64,000 nt of DNA from Callorhinus ursinus. Its lineage: Eukaryota > Chordata > Mammalia > Carnivora > Otariidae. Every line of letters starts with the position of its first letter. Within the stretch, counting starts at the first letter, position 1. This document shows positions 23,985 to 34,880 of the stretch, piece by piece. A model generated the notes under the pieces. It was not told the origin of the DNA and did not search any database. It was given only the letters and a program-made list of their open reading frames with translations. Location: assembly GCF_003265705.1 (NCBI RefSeq), contig NW_020312775.1:4482822-4546821 (forward strand), given 5' to 3'. The translations under genes were made by a program, and so were the position numbers.

Positions 23985-25271
23985 GTTTGTCTCTTTTTTT
24001 CCTTTGCTCATTTATTTCTTAAATTCATCATATGAAATTATATGGATTTGTCTTTCTCTGACTTATTTTGATTAGTATTATACTCCCTAGTTACAGCCAT
24101 GTTGTTGCAAATGGCAAGATTTCATTCATTTTTATGACTGAGTAATACTCCATTGTATATATACCGCATCTTTATCCATTCATCAGTCAATGGACACTTG
24201 AGATGCTTCCATAGTTTGACTATTGTAAATAATGCTGCTATAAACATAGGGGTTCATGTATACCTTTGAATTAGTGTTTTTGTACTTTGGGGGGTAAATA
24301 ACCAGTAATGCAATTGTTGGATCATAGGGTAGTTCTATTTTTAACCTTTTGAGGAAACTCCATTCTGCTTTGCACTGTGGCTGCGCCAGTTTCCATTCCC
24401 ACCAACAGTGCATGGGGTTACTTTTTTCTTCATATCCTCACCAACACTTGTCATTTCTTGTGTTTTTTATTTTAGCCATTTTGACAGGTATGAGGTGATA
24501 TCTCATTGTAGCTTTGATTTGCACTTCTGTGATGATTAGTGATTTGAGTATCTTTCAGGTGTCTGTTGGTCATCTGGATGTCTTCTTTGGAGAAATGTCT
24601 GTTCATGTCTTATGTCTGTTTTAATTGGATTATTCATTTTTTGAGTGTTAAGTTGTATGAGTTCTTAAAGTATTTTAGATACTAACCCTTTATCACATGT
24701 CATTTGCAAATATTTTGTCCAATTCAGTAAGTTGTCTTTTAGTTTTGTTGATTGTTTCCATGACTGTGTAGAAGCTTTGTATTTTGATGTAGTCCTGATA
24801 GCTTATTTTTGCTTTTGTTTCCTGTGCCTCAGGAGACATATCTAGTAAGGAGTTGCTAAAGACAATGTCAAAGAGGTTACTGCCTGTGTTTTCTTCAAGG
24901 ATTTTCATAATTTCATATCTCACATTTAGATCTTTAACCCAGTTTGAGTTTATTTTTGTGCACAGTATAAGTGGTCCAGTTTCACTCTTTTTTATGTTGC
25001 TGTCTAGTTTTCCCAATACCATTTATTGAAGAGACTGTTTCCCATTGTGTATCTATTCCTCCTTTGTTGCAGATTAATTGACCATATAATTGTGAGTTTA
25101 TTTCTGGGTTTTCTATTGCATTCTATTGATGTATTTTTCTATTTTTATACCAGTAACATATTTTAATTACTACCACTTTGTAATATAATTTGAAGTCTGG
25201 AATTGTGATACCTCCACAGTTTTTTGTTTTTCTTTTTCAAGATTGCTTTGGCTATTTGAGGTCTTCTGTGA
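23969..25271 (-). mobile_element. L1 (minus strand), right half of the split element
   Basis: Continues the 3' UTR begun at 14274 and then reads into the C-terminal third of ORF2 on the minus strand. Recognisable are LHCWWEWKLAQPQ-type text (complement of 24360-24415), then NSNWVKDLNVRYEIMKILEE at about 24900-24960, and [13 protein letters not shown] near 25250. It stops abruptly at 25271, where plus-strand L1 5' UTR begins. The full element was therefore at least 1.4 kb; its 5' part is missing. Confidence 0.85.
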
Positions 25272-26527
25272 GGGACGTCACTCAGGTGGCTAAGCAGGGG
25301 GTGGAACCCTCGCTGGGACAGTGTGGTCTCAGGACCCTTGGGGTCACAGGAAGACCAGAGGTGCCTGAGTGCCACAGAGCTCCCAGGTATCAGAGTGGGG
25401 AAGCTGGCTGCAAAGAGTGAGCCCAGGAGTGGGCTTTCAGCTCAGGGTTGACATAAACTGTGATCCAAGACACAGTTGGGCCCCTGCTCTTTGAACAGGG
25501 GCCCAACAAGAGGCAGAACTAGTGAGAGCTCCCTTCCTCCCCTAGGAGGAGCGGCCTGGGAGAGCACTGCAGGAGCCTGCTGGATTTGGAGAGTCCAAAT
25601 AGGATCATGTGCCTGAGATAGAAAAGCTTGTTCACAGGCTGGGTAAGCACGGAATGCAGCCAGACACCAGGGAGACAGCGGTGATTGACTGCTTTTCTCT
25701 GAGGGCTCACTGAGGATTGGGGCCCCAAGTTTTTGGCTCCATGGCCAGAGATTGGGAGAACACCATTTTCATTCTCATCCTCTAAATTTGCACAGAAAGC
25801 CTTCAGGGAACAAAAGCCACACAGAGGAAACCAGAGCAGATTACTTAGCCTGGCCCCAGGCAAAGGTGGAAAAATTCTGCCTGGGGCAAAGGTATTTGAG
25901 AATCAATGCAACAGGCCCCCCCCTGGAAGATGCGTGAGTCTGTGGAGTTTGGTATGCACAGAGGTGGAGACAGATTGCCCTGGAGGATTTGTTGAGGGGA
26001 GTGGACTGCGACATTGTGGCTCTGGGCCGGAGATTCCCGCATGGCCATATTTGCTCTAACCCTCTAAAGAGAAGCAGAAAGACCCCAGGGAAAAAAAGCC
26101 ACACAGCCAACCAGTTCACATTAAGCCCATCCCCCTGACAAGGGGTGGGGCAACTCCACCTGGGGAAAGACACTTGAGAAGCCAGGCAGCAGCACCCTAC
26201 CCCATAAGACAGACTGGAAGAAGAGGTGAATAGCTTAAGCTCATTTCCCACAGGATTGTAAAACTCCAGTGCCAGGGGAAAATAATATAAAATAATATAG
26301 GGAGCTCCAGGTGTTCCCTCATGACTCACTTATACTTCAGGCTAAAATTTACATTTCTTTCTTAATTTCTTTTCTTATTCATTTATTTTTTTTAACCCTG
26401 ATCCTGTTTTAAATAGATTCTTTTTTCCCAACCTATGTTTTTAAGTTGCATCTCAACTTTTTTTTCTCACATACATGTTTTATAGATTTATGCCCCATAC
26501 TAGCCCGTTTTTCACTCTATTCAATTT

Positions 26528-26564
26528 TGTATATATGTATATATATGTATGTATGTATGTATAT
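26528..26564. repeat. (TATG)n-like tract
   Basis: TATATATGTATATATATGTA followed by repeated TGTA units, within the L1 5' UTR. Confidence 0.8.
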
Positions 26565-26959
26565 AAAGTTCTGATTTCTTTGCAATTTTGGGATATAGTG
26601 TTTTCTAACACACAGACCAAAAATCAAACAGGAACAGGCAGATCACCCTGCTTTGTCCACCCTGAGAGATTATAATCTCTCTCCCTGCCCCCCCTCTTTT
26701 TTTCTTTCTTTTGTTTTTTCTTTCTTTTTAATTGCTTTGTATCATCTTGGCTCTGGTGGCATGTTGGTGGTAGCTTTCAACAACTTCAGATTTTTTTCTA
26801 AGGTGCATTTTGCTTGGGTCATTCTTGATATTTTGGACTCAGTCCATTCCCTCAACCATCCCTCAAAAGAACGACTAGGAGGAGGATCTTCCAACAAAAA
26901 AAAGAACCAGAGACCATCTTCTCTGCCACAGATCTAATAGATATGGAAAGAAGCAAGAT

Positions 26960-28616
26960 GTGAATGAAAGGGGAGAAATCATGACCAATACCAAGGAAAT
27001 AGAGAATTACTAGAACTTATTACCAGCACCTGTATGCCAACAAATGGATGGTGTCCTGGATGAAATGGATGCATTCCTGGACACTTATAAACTACCAAGA
27101 CTGAAACAGGAAGAAATAGACAATCTGAACAAACCAATAACCAGCAAGGAAACTAAAACAATAATCAAAAACCTCCCCAGAAATACAAGAGTCCAGGGCC
27201 GGATGACTTCCCAGGGGAATTCTACCAAACACTGAAAGAAGAAATAATACCTATTCTACTGAAGCTATTTCAAAAAATAGAAATAGAAGGAAAGTTTCCA
27301 AACTCATTTTATGAAGCCAGCATTACCTTGATTCCAAAACCAGACAAAGACCTCATCAAAAAGGAAAATTAGAGACCAATATCCCTGATGAACAAGGATG
27401 TCAAAATACTCACCAAGATACTAGCCAATAGGATCCAACAGTACATTAAAAAGATTATTCACCACGGCCAGGTGGGGTTTATTCCTGGGATGCAAGAGTT
27501 GTTCAACATTCAAAAATCAATCAGCATGATAGATCACATTAACAAAAGAAGAAACAAGAACCATAAGATCCTCTCAATCGATGCAGAATAAGCATTTGAC
27601 AAAATACAGCATCCTTTCTTGATTAAAACTCTTCAAAGTGTAGGGATAGAGGGAACATACCTCAATTTCATAAAAGCCATCTATAAAAAGCCCACAGTGA
27701 ATATCATTCTCAATGGGGAAAAACTAAGAGCTTTTCCCTTAAGGTCAGGAACACGACAGGGATGCCCACTCTCACCAGTTTTGTTCAACATAGTACCAGA
27801 AGTCTTTGCCTCAGCAGTCAGACAACAAAAAGAAATAAAAAGTATTCAAATTGGCAAAGAAGAAGTCAGACTCTCTCTCTTCACAGATGACATGATACTT
27901 TATATGGAAAACCCAAAAGACTCCACCCCCAAATTTCTAGAACTCATACAGCAATTCAGTAATGTGACAGGATACAAAATCAATGCACAGAAATCAGTTG
28001 TATTTCTATATACAAACAATGTAACTGAAGAAAGAGAAATTAAGGAATCAATCCCATTTACAATTGCACCAAAAACCATAAGTTACCTAGGAATAAACCT
28101 AACCAAAGAGGTAAATGATCTATACTCTAGAAACTACAGAACACTTATAAGAGAAATTGAGGAAAACACAAAGAGATGGAAAAACATTCCATGCTCATGG
28201 ATTGGAAGAATAAACATTTTGAAAATGTTTATACTGCCCAGAGCAATCTACACATTCAATGCAATCCCTATCAATATACCATCGACATTTTTCACAGAAG
28301 TGGAGCAAACAATCCTAAAATTGGTATGGAACCAGAAAAGATGCCAAATGCCAAGGAATGTTAAAAAAGAAAACCAAAGCTGGGGGCATCACAATGCCTG
28401 GCTTGAAGCTATATTACAAAGTTGTGATAATGAAGACAGCATGGTATTGGCATACAACCAGACACATCGATCAATGGAAGAAAATAGAGACCCCATCAAT
28501 GGACCCTCAACTCTACAGTCAACTAATCTTTCACAAAGCAGGAAAAAATCTCTTCAATAAGTGGTGCTGGGAAAATTGGACAGCTACATACAGAAGAATG
28601 AAACTGGACCATATTG
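26960..28616 (+). pseudogene. L1 ORF2 central part (reverse transcriptase), truncated
   Basis: Pieces in order: [20 protein letters not shown] near 27044 (linker), then [20 protein letters not shown] and [20 protein letters not shown] from 27388 (start of the reverse transcriptase). The open run 27619-28560 has [20 protein letters not shown] and, in place of the usual [23 protein letters not shown] is kept, but the alanine before it is threonine. At least one in-frame stop lies at 27589-27591, between the conserved aspartate run and the rest, and frames change near 27190 and 28350. Not functional: endonuclease and C-terminal parts are absent. Confidence 0.85.
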
Positions 28617-28632
28617 TTAGATTTGCTTTGCC

Positions 28633-28706
28633 AGTATTTTCTTGAGGAAACACACACACAAGTTCAAGTGTGTGTGTGCATGTGTGTGTTTCCTCAAGAA
28701 AATACT
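28633..28706. repeat. Perfect inverted repeat, 26-nt arms
   Basis: The left arm starts AGTATTTTCTTGAGGAAACA and ends in CA repeats (28633-28658). The right arm (28681-28706) is its exact reverse complement, starting TGTGTGTGTTTCCTCAAGAA. The 22-nt loop contains further GT repeats. Confidence 0.95.
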
Positions 28707-28762
28707 TGTCATTTGGGATTGTGCATTTGGGATTTTTTAAATTTTTTGAGAGATGGTTGGTT

Positions 28763-28802
28763 GCCCTTTGTGTGTGGGTGCACACACCCACACACAAAGG
28801 GC
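28763..28802. repeat. Perfect inverted repeat, 18-nt arms, 4-nt loop
   Basis: GCCCTTTGTGTGTGGGTG (28763-28780) pairs with CACCCACACACAAAGGGC (28785-28802) around a CACA loop. AGAGAT upstream (about 28750) and ATCTCT just downstream can lengthen the stem with a bulge. Confidence 0.95.
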
Positions 28803-29060
28803 ATCTCTTGAAGTTCAACAATTCTGTCTTTCAAAAAGTCATTGATTCCACTTGTCTTTAAGAGTACCACAAAATAAATAAGCAGGTGCCATCTCTCCAG
28901 GTGGGTAGCAATTCAAAACATCATTCTTTAACATTTCAGAAACATAATACTGAGTACATTTTTACAAAGAATATATCCCTCATCACTACTGAAATTTAAG
29001 TGAAAACTACAAATAGACCAATAGTGAAAAATCACATAGTTGAATGCCTTGACTACTAAT

Positions 29061-29075
29061 AAGAAAGGCAGCTGA
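29061..29075. repeat. Target-site duplication of the processed retrovirus copy, left
   Basis: AAGAAAGGCAGCTGA, identical to 30121-30135. A 15-bp length is typical of L1-mediated insertion; retroviral integrase leaves 4-6 bp. Confidence 0.93.
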
Positions 29076-29213
29076 GCAGCAACTCCTTCTGCCCACAGGT
29101 CCTGTGCCCCTGCTTTAATAAAACCATTTGCACCAAAGACGTCTCAAGAATTCTTTCTTGGACATTGGCCCTGGACCCCACCAAACACACCAACATCCAA
29201 AAACTACATCATT

Positions 29214-29231
29214 TGGTGCCCAATGTGGGGT
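29214..29231 (+). promoter_or_regulatory. Retroviral primer-binding-site-like sequence
   Basis: TGGTGCCCAATGTGGGGT lies 2 bases after the LTR-end CATCA. It resembles a site for a tRNA-Lys (lysine-1,2) primer, with a few changes. Confidence 0.6.
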
Positions 29232-30097
29232 TTCAAAAGTCTTTTCATCTGGACTCTGGACTCTGGACAAAAGCATCTGGACATCTGCCCACTTGGACAC
29301 CATTGGAAACAGTGGTTACCAAGGCTTTGACTGGGATGTCATATTTGAGAGAGATCTGCATCGACTCAGATATGACCATACAGCTTTAAGGAACTAAGGT
29401 TGACTTTATGAATCATGGAACCAATAGAGCCCCTCGGAACTGTTGGCCTGATATCTTGCTTACAGAGTTCCCAGCAGCCTTACCAGTGTCTCCATGCCTG
29501 GTGCCAAGACTCGTTCACTGCCCTAACTTCTAGCTGACAGGATGATCCTTTCTACTCAAGGAGGTTCATATATGTTGTCTACCTTGGACTGGCTACCATT
29601 GCCTTTGTAACTCCTATATATAACTTCCCCAACTGACCAACGTTGACCCATAGGTAGGGACATCTTTACACCCCTATTCAGCAGAAAGAAGTTACAGAAG
29701 ATGAGACCTTCCACCCTCAGCAACCTTAAAGATTTAAGGGTCAAAACTGTTCAGGGGGGAATTATGTGAGAAACGAAGAAGGAAATGTAGATAAAATTAG
29801 ATGTCCTTATAACCTGCAGCCCACTGACAAATACTTGAGGCAGGCAGAGTATAAGATCCCAACTGTCTTAATGTTAATGCCTTGCTAGAGGGAAAAACAA
29901 CCTTGGTTTGACAATAGCAAGGCCTCAGGTTTCCCCAGTCTTCTTTTAGCATATGAAAATCCTTTTGAAACTTCCCTTATCTTTACTTCCCCCCACCCCA
30001 AAGTATATCATCAGTTGCTTCTCACAATCCCAGGGCAGCAGCTCCTTCTGCCCACGGGTACTATCCCCGTGCTTTAATAAAACCACCATTTTGCACC

Positions 30098-30120
30098 AAA
30101 AAAAAAGAAAGAAAGAAAGA
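30098..30120. repeat. Poly(A)/(GAAA)n tail
   Basis: A run of As after TTTTGCACC, 16 bases downstream of AATAAA, turning into GAAA repeats up to the right target duplication. Confidence 0.9.
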
Positions 30121-30135
30121 AAGAAAGGCAGCTGA

Positions 30136-30539
30136 TAATGCAAAATCATCTTTATGTAAGAACCAGAATTGCCATTTGTGACCAGACTATGGACAGTCAA
30201 AAATAAAACATCATATGTTTCCCTTCATTCTAGTGTTTCCTCAGGACTTCTGCAAAAAGCACTTTCCCTTTCATGTTTTTCTCTTTTCCTTTTTCAGATT
30301 TTTTTCCCACACAACCAAAGAATTTTGATAATGAATCCAAGTAAGGGAAAGTTAGAAAGAAAAAGAAAAGAAAGAGCTAATGTTTTTACATAGAAAAATA
30401 ATCTATGTTCTATTTTGTTTCATTTTTTAATAAGTCTCAGTAAATACCTCCCCAAAATACCCTGCAGTTTATATAGAAATAACAAAACTATGCCCACCTG
30501 GAGTATTTTTTTTTAAGTAAGCACAAATCAAAAGTCACG
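30136..30539. other. No recognisable feature
   Basis: AT-rich, unrecognised sequence apart from the right target duplication at 30121-30135. Confidence 0.5.
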
Positions 30540-31050
30540 ATTCCATGATATTTTACAAAGTGAACCTACCTCTGTGCCCACTACCCACATAAATAAACAT
30601 TACCTGCTTCATAAAAGCCCCCTTATATTCTTTCCCAATTCCTTCTTCCTTAAAGTTAACCACTGTCATGCGTTCTACCACCATAGGTAACTTTTGCATG
30701 TTTTTGACTTTTATATAAATGAAGTAATAAAATATGTATTATTTTCCTCATTATTCTGTTTTGTGATACAGCCATGTTTGTTGCATGTATAAGTAATATG
30801 TTCATTGTCATTGCTGTATAGTGTTCCATTTTATGAATATGTCAGAATTTACTAGTTTTCCTATTGATGGACATTTTAGATGCACCCAGTTTTGTCTTTC
30901 AAGAATGGTGTTGTTATGAACATTCTTATACATGTTTCTTGATGAACATATGTACTAATCTGTCAGGTATATATTTGAGAATGAAATTGCTGAGTCATAG
31001 TATAATCTCATGCTTGTCATTGCCTTTGGGGGCAATTCTGAATGGTGCTT
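30540..31050 (-). mobile_element. Old L1M 3'-end fragment
   Basis: Minus-strand text typical of L1M 3' ends: ACAAAGTGAACCTACCTCTG, CCACTGTCATGCGTTCTACC, TGACTTTTATATAAATGAAG and AAATTGCTGAGTCATAGT. Highly diverged. Confidence 0.65.
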
Positions 31051-31164
31051 GATAGATTTGGGGGAAATTATTTGACTCTGATACATGGCATAAATATCCT
31101 TCAGCAAGACAGACACAAGCATTCTCTGAGATTCAGGGAGCATGAATAAGGATGGTGAATGTGA

Positions 31165-31310
31165 TTCACATTCATTCACTCATTAATTTAACAAGCTTAT
31201 GATAAGCAATTTAACATGTCAAGCACTGTGTCAAGCATTAGCAGTACAACATTGAAGAAAGCAGTCTCTGATCTCACCAACTACAATTCTGTTAAAATCA
31301 CTTACATATA
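31165..31310. mobile_element. L2-like fragment
   Basis: TTCATTCACTCATTAATTTA with AAGCACTGTGTCAAGCATTA and CATTGAAGAAAGCAGTCTCT is a decayed form of a common L2/MIR-associated 3' text. Assignment is weak. Confidence 0.4.
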
Positions 31311-31342
31311 GCAGAGAACATAGAAGAAAACCTTTATGATCT

Positions 31343-31750
31343 TGTATTATGGGGTAAATTGCCCCTCCTTCAAAATTCATGTTTTGAAGTCCTAACCCCA
31401 GCTCCTCAGAATATGAATGTATTTAGAGATAAGGCCTTTAAAGAAGTAATTAAGGTAAAATAAGTTCATATGAACAGACCTTAATTTAATATGACTGGTG
31501 TCTTCATAGGAAGAGTAAGAAGAGGAGATTAAAATGCAGACATATGAATGCACAGAGGAAAAATCATGTAAGGACACAGTGAAAAGGTGTCATCTTCAAG
31601 ACAAGGAGAGAGGCCTCCTGGAAGAAAACAAACCAAGTAACACATTGATCTTGGACTTGTAGCCTCCAGAGCTGTGAGAAAATAAATTTCTGTCGTTTAA
31701 GCCACTCATTCTGTGATATTTTATTGCGATAGCCCTAGGAAACTAATACA
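31343..31750 (+). mobile_element. MLT1/MST-type LTR (ERVL-MaLR)
   Basis: A 408-bp LTR starting TGTATTATGGGGTAAATTGC and ending CTAGGAAACTAATACA. Inside are AAGTCCTAACCCCAGCTCCT, ATATGACTGGTGTCTTCATA, GAGAGAGGCCTCCTGGAAGA and CTCCAGAGCTGTGAGAAAAT with AATAAA, all typical of MaLR LTRs. Confidence 0.88.
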
Positions 31751-31789
31751 TACACCTCAAGTTAGGTAAACAGTGTTTGGATATGACAG

Positions 31790-32840
31790 CAAGATCATGA
31801 TGCAAACAGAAAAAAAAGTCATGAACTGACTTAATCAAAATTTAAAATGTTTGCTTTATAAAAGGGAGTTAAGGGAATTGAAAGCAAACCACACAATGGG
31901 AAAAATATATTTGAAAATTGTATTTCTGACAAAGGAATTATATTAAGAATAAATAAAGAATTCTCCAAACTTAACAAAAAGAAAACTAAAATCCCAATAA
32001 AGAAATAGGCAAAAAAAAATTGAACAGAAACTTCACCAAAGAAGATATACAGATAGCATAAAAGCATAAAAAGAAGCTTAACATAATTAGTCATTATGGG
32101 AATGCAAATTAAAACTACACCTATTAGAATGGTTAACATTAAAAAGACTGACCATACCAAATGTTGGTAAGAATGTGGAGGAACTGAAGCTCTCATTGCA
32201 AAAATTGTGGAAAAACTGCATTGTGGAAATGCAAAACAGGGCAGCCATGCTGGAAAATTGTTTGACAGTATTCTTATAAACATACACTGACCACGCAACT
32301 GAGTAATCCCACTCCTGAGCTTTTGTCCAAGTGAAATGAAAACCTGTGTTCACAAAAAGCCTGTAAGATAATGGTTACAGCAACTTTATTCATAATTACT
32401 CACAATCAGAAACCACTCAAATGTCCCTAACCAGAAGAATGGATAAACAGACTGTAGAACATCCATACGATAGAACACTACTCAAAAATAAAAAGGAATG
32501 ATACCTGTAACAACATAGATGAATCCCAAATTCATTATGCTAAGTAATACAAATATACTGTGTGATTCCATTTCTATGTGATTCTAGAAAAGGCAAAATA
32601 AGAAGAATGTATAACAGATCAGTGTTTGTCAGGGGATAAAAGTTTGACCACAAAGGTGACAAACAAGGGATTTTGGAGGGTTCTCCCTGGAAAAGAGGCA
32701 GCTGTAGAATTATTCTATGTCTTGACTGTAGTGGTAGTGGTTACACAACTTGGCATATTTGTCAAAATCCATAGAACACTAACCAAAAATAGTGAATTTA
32801 ACTGTGTATAAGTCAAATTAATAAATTATTAAAATTGATT
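31790..32840 (+). mobile_element. Old L1M 3' end
   Basis: Plus-strand L1: CTTCACCAAAGAAGATATAC, ATGGGAATGCAAATTAAAAC, GTTGGTAAGAATGTGGAGGA, CCACTCAAATGTCCCTAACC and a 3' UTR ending near GTGTATAAGTCAAATTAATA. The matching minus-strand open frames are shadows. Confidence 0.75.
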
Positions 32841-33820
32841 GCCTCAGCTATCTACACATAGTTGAGTAACATCCTTCCTCCTGAAAAAAATCATTTGCCT
32901 AGGTTTCTGAAAGTAGAGACAAGTTCAAGGAGTAAGTCACCATAGTGTATATGGAGAAATGGAAATTATTATTGCTCAGGAGTGACACTGAAGAAGTAGA
33001 CAGAAGTGAATTTATGGAGGACCTTGTATGCTCTGCAAAAGGATTTTGACCTTGTACTGTAGGGAATGGGAACTACTAGATGATTTTGAGAAAAAGAATG
33101 ATATGATCAGCTTTACATTTTAGATAAACCAATCTGGTTTTGATAAAGAGAAAGGATTTGACATGTAGAAAGGCTGAAAGCAGGGAGATCAGTTAGAAGG
33201 TGTTTGCTGTAGGCCAAGTGAGATATGAAAAAATCCTGAGTTCAGGCAGCTGTAATAGGAATATAAAGTAGGAGAAGTTTTCTGAGCCCTGTGCAGTATG
33301 GGTACTTAAGCTCAAGAGACCTGGAAGTGAATTAATGATCTCAGAAAGGGATCTTGTGGCTTTGAAGGCATCAGATTACCTTTTCACTATCTTATTTCAG
33401 TCATAAGAGAGAGAATCACTACTCTTGGCCTATTCTAATTTCCATGATATGAGCACACATGAATTCCAGTGTTTTTCAATTTTTTTCAGGTTTTTTAATT
33501 TTTTAAAATAACAGTGATTAAATGACCTATAGTTAAGATGACCATATATTCTGTTTTGCTAAGAGATAGTCCCTGTTACTCTTATCCTAGAATAGTTATT
33601 ATAGTATATTAATGATAGTGCCTCCTTTCATTCTCAGAAACACCCTGGTTTGAATGGCAAATTTATGGTCATCCTAACCTATAGTAGCTCCCCCTCCCCC
33701 ATATGACTATTTTTCAGGGGGGAAAAAAAGGAACATAAAAACATCAATAAATTCACATTTTGAATATAAATCAAGAGAGGTTTGTTCACCTACAAAAGTC
33801 TATAGAAAAGTAAAACAGAG
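32841..33820. other. Unassigned; possible ancient repeat at about 32975-33230
   Basis: The 32975-33230 part (GACCTTGTATGCTCTGCAAA, AGGGAGATCAGTTAGAAGGT) resembles a mammal-wide interspersed repeat, but I cannot name it. The rest shows nothing identifiable. Confidence 0.35.
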
Positions 33821-34022
33821 GGACACCTAGGTGGCTCAGTCGTTAAGCATCTGCCTTTGGCTCAGGTCATAATCCTAGGGTCCTGGGACCGAGCCCCACA
33901 TAGGGCTCCCTACTCAGCAGGAAGCCTGCTTCTCCCTCTCCCATTCCCCCTGCTTATGTTCCCTCTCTCACTGTGTCTCTCTCTGTCAAATAAATAAATA
34001 AAATCTTAAAAAAAAAAGAAAA
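33821..34022 (+). mobile_element. CAN-SINE
   Basis: GGACACCTAGGTGGCTCAG head, CTCCCATTCCCCCTGCTTAT body variant, AAATAAATAAATAAAATCTT tail with A run. An imperfect duplication AAAAGTAAAACAGAG / AAAAGTAAAAGAGAA flanks it. Confidence 0.95.
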
Positions 34023-34647
34023 AAAAGTAAAAGAGAATGGAAAGCTATGTAAAATGAACATAAAGGTAATCATTTAATAACATATAAATATACTCCCAAT
34101 TAATGGGCTTGATCCTCAAATAATTATTGAGTTCTACCCAATTACTTTTTGTACATTTGTACTGAATTTTGCATAGAAGTTAAAGCCTTACTATCCCTTT
34201 GTACTTAAAAATTTGAACAGTGTCCCAAGGCCTTGAAGGGAATTAGGAGGTTGTAACTAGTTGCTAGGACCCTGACTGTTCTACTTTCAAAGAGTCATCC
34301 TTCATTCTGTCTTGTATAATCCTATGAGAAGGCAAAGCAAGCTTGCTCAGTAGGGTTCCTTGTGAAATATCAAGAATTCTGTACTAAATCATCACCTTAC
34401 TCATGTCAGGTCCACATAGGGCAGACAGAAGAGAAAGAAGCATAACAACTTTGTTTTGTGGCACACTATTCTGTCACATCAAGATTGGTTTTTGATATAC
34501 CCCAAACCTGTTTTCACACTCTGACCATAATGTTAAAATATAATTCTGGCCTTGTAAGCCAATATAAAAGTGACAGAGTACTGAGGCAAAGAAGATTGAA
34601 AGAAAAATAAAATCATGTTTTATTATTTCTACTCATCCTGTTTCCAT
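34023..34647. other. No recognisable feature
   Basis: Unique-looking AT-rich DNA. Confidence 0.5.
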
Positions 34648-34665
34648 AAAGGACTTCAGGCAATG

Positions 34666-34862
34666 GGGTGCCTGGGTAGCACGGTTGGTTAAGCATCCAA
34701 CTCTTGGTTTTGGCTCAGGTCGTGATCTCAGGGTCCTGAGCTAGAACCCCATGTGGGGCTCTGAGCTCAGCACCATCTGCTTGTCCCTCTCTCCCCCTCT
34801 GCCCCTCCCCCTGCTTGCTGTGTCTCAATCTCTCTCAAAAAAAATAAATAAATCTTTACTAA
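34666..34862 (+). mobile_element. CAN-SINE, older subfamily, perfect 18-bp duplication
   Basis: GGGTGCCTGGGTAGCACGG head with an extra CAACTCTTGGTTTTGG block before GGCTCAGGTCGTGATC, characteristic of an older CAN-SINE subfamily. AAAGGACTTCAGGCAATG flanks it perfectly at 34648-34665 and 34863-34880. Confidence 0.95.
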
Positions 34863-34880
34863 AAAGGACTTCAGGCAATG

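Larger units (their letters stand above)
25272..28616 (+). mobile_element. L1 (plus strand), internally deleted and lacking its 3' end
   Basis: The 5' UTR begins internally (GGGACGTCACTCAGGTGGCT, counterpart of 58721 in another copy) and runs to about 26900. After a short ORF1-start-like piece (KKKNQRPSSLPQI) the sequence jumps near 26950 to the middle of ORF2, so ORF1 and the ORF2 endonuclease part are gone. ORF2 then runs to 28616 and stops without a 3' UTR or poly(A). The left edge abuts an older opposite-strand L1; the right edge borders a hairpin-rich segment. Confidence 0.85.
28617..29060. other. Unassigned spacer with two strong hairpins
   Basis: Borders the truncated L1 on the left and the processed retrovirus copy on the right. 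Its left half holds the inverted repeats at 28633-28706 and 28763-28802; the remainder (about 28810-29060) is AT-rich and unrecognised. Confidence 0.6.
29076..30120 (+). mobile_element. Processed endogenous retrovirus (ERV1-like) retrocopy
   Basis: Order seen: R (29076, GCAGCAACTCCTTCTGCC) with AATAAA at 29117; U5 ending CTACATCA at 29211; a primer-binding-site-like TGGTGCCCAATGTGGGGT at 29214-29231; about 520 bp of internal sequence; a purine tract TCAGGGGGGAA (29751-29761); U3 from 29763; TATA-like AGTATATC near 30002; a second R from 30035 with AATAAA at 30076; and poly(A) degenerating to GAAA repeats (30098-30120). It lacks U3 at the left and U5 at the right, as an mRNA would. No gag, pol or env frame is present, so the template was probably spliced or deleted. 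Not a functional provirus. Confidence 0.88.

Noticed and set aside
25519..26329. Open frames of 114 and 162 residues
   Set aside because: Also L1 5' UTR sequence, with no protein features.
23969..28616. A single L1 with a twin-primed 5' inversion
   Set aside because: The two halves overlap by some 270 bp of ORF2 and differ strongly from each other there, so they belong to different L1 copies.
28633..28802. A CRISPR array or microRNA precursor from the hairpins
   Set aside because: There are no regularly spaced repeats, and the stems consist partly of GT/CA microsatellite; no evidence for a processed small RNA.
28763..28802. Bacterial-type terminator
   Set aside because: The genome is mammalian; the hairpin has no such role here.
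29115..29397. Open frames over the retroviral leader as gag or env remnants
   Set aside because: They start in U5 and leader DNA, and show no recognisable retroviral protein motif.
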